32,298 nt of DNA. It comes from Anaerolineaceae bacterium (GTDB taxonomy: Bacteria; Chloroflexota; Anaerolineae; Anaerolineales; Anaerolineaceae). The stretch lies in contig JAGOVY010000008.1 of the NCBI GenBank assembly GCA_018060515.1, positions 1 through 32,298 of the forward strand, given 5' to 3'. The notes under the pieces were generated by a model. That model made no database searches and had not been told where the DNA came from. It saw only the letters and a list, made by a program, of their open reading frames with translations. Position 1 is the stretch's first letter, and each line of letters opens with the position of its first letter. This document shows positions 32,200 to 32,298 of the stretch, piece after piece. A program made the position numbers and the translations under genes.

Positions 32200-32298
32200 T
32201 CAGTCGAGAAGATTCTGTGGAATGTTGCCGCCGTTTTCGGCAATCTTCTGCAATACGGTTTTGTGGAGCCAAACGTTCATTTCAGCGTAATCGCCGCC
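32200..32298 (-). CDS. C-terminus of an unrecognised protein (partial)
   Basis: Only the last 32 codons lie in the window, on the minus strand, reading GDYAEMNVWLHKTVLQ and closing GGNIPQNLLD before TGA. The amphipathic helix and short tail look like a genuine protein end, but I cannot name the family from so little. Confidence 0.6.
   Translation of the reverse strand, partial: GGDYAEMNVWLHKTVLQKIAENGGNIPQNLLD

Noticed and set aside
1-32298. CRISPR arrays, tRNA or rRNA genes, insertion sequences and phage genes
   Set aside because: Looked for along the window; no regularly spaced repeats, cloverleaf-like sequences, transposase motifs or terminal inverted repeats were seen.

Overview
The window looks like a chromosomal segment from an uncultured or little-studied member of the Chloroflexota, most likely class Anaerolineae. 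This is inferred from style, since no rRNA or other phylogenetic marker lies here. The clues are many secreted or lipid-anchored proteins with Thr/Pro-rich linkers, bacterial SH3-like domains and NBR1-type Ig-like domains, an orphan membrane-anchored solute-binding protein, moderate G+C, and a mix of house-keeping and surface genes on both strands. I see no tRNA, rRNA, CRISPR array, phage module or insertion sequence.

Layout. 1-2572 (minus): a C39-like peptidase with a C-terminal repeat region (cut by the window edge) and a HemN/HemW-type radical SAM protein. 2707-5987 (plus): a membrane-anchored sorbosone/glucose dehydrogenase-like beta-propeller and a solute-binding/NBR1/META triple fusion. 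6157-10097: a Nudix hydrolase, dnaK, and a divergent long-form nfeD. 10326-14166 (minus): an MFS transporter and TauE/SafE permease pair, an aldo/keto reductase and a HAD phosphatase. 14316-16214 (plus): an ABC exporter with an unusual insertion in its nucleotide-binding domain. 16274-21737: four secreted lipoproteins on the minus strand, three of them SH3 paralogues, interrupted by a plus-strand dicarboxylate/amino-acid symporter that looks A+T-rich. 22199-25449: an MFS transporter, a membrane-anchored protein of unknown function, and a cyclophilin preceded by an 89-residue protein. 25508-30016: a lipid-metabolism-looking block with an FAD-dependent geranylgeranyl-reductase-like enzyme and cyclopropane fatty acid synthase on minus, then a PlsC-like acyltransferase and a divergent acetate kinase on plus. 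30053-32298 (minus): an NBR1-domain lipoprotein, a DUF1684 protein and the C-terminus of an unrecognised gene.

How the genes may work together. Most are single transcription units bounded by readable promoters and hairpin terminators. Clear operon-like pairs are TauE with MFS, the two SH3 lipoproteins at 16274-18102, the 89-aa protein with cyclophilin, and cfa with the FAD reductase. The most suggestive functional group is cfa, the FAD reductase and the divergent acyltransferase, which could together modify membrane acyl chains. The acetate kinase beside them keeps the acetyl-phosphate residues but has lost the usual ADP-binding motif. The lipoprotein cluster appears to have grown by duplication and module exchange, carrying promoter and 3' hairpin elements along.

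Regulation. Near-consensus sigma-A promoters can be read upstream of several genes. Three genes (C39, TauE/SafE, HAD) have a -10 hexamer exactly 6 nt before the start codon and the Nudix gene has one 8 nt before it, so leaderless mRNAs seem common here. Inverted repeats at the promoter of the sorbosone dehydrogenase gene and upstream of the triple-fusion gene are candidate operators.
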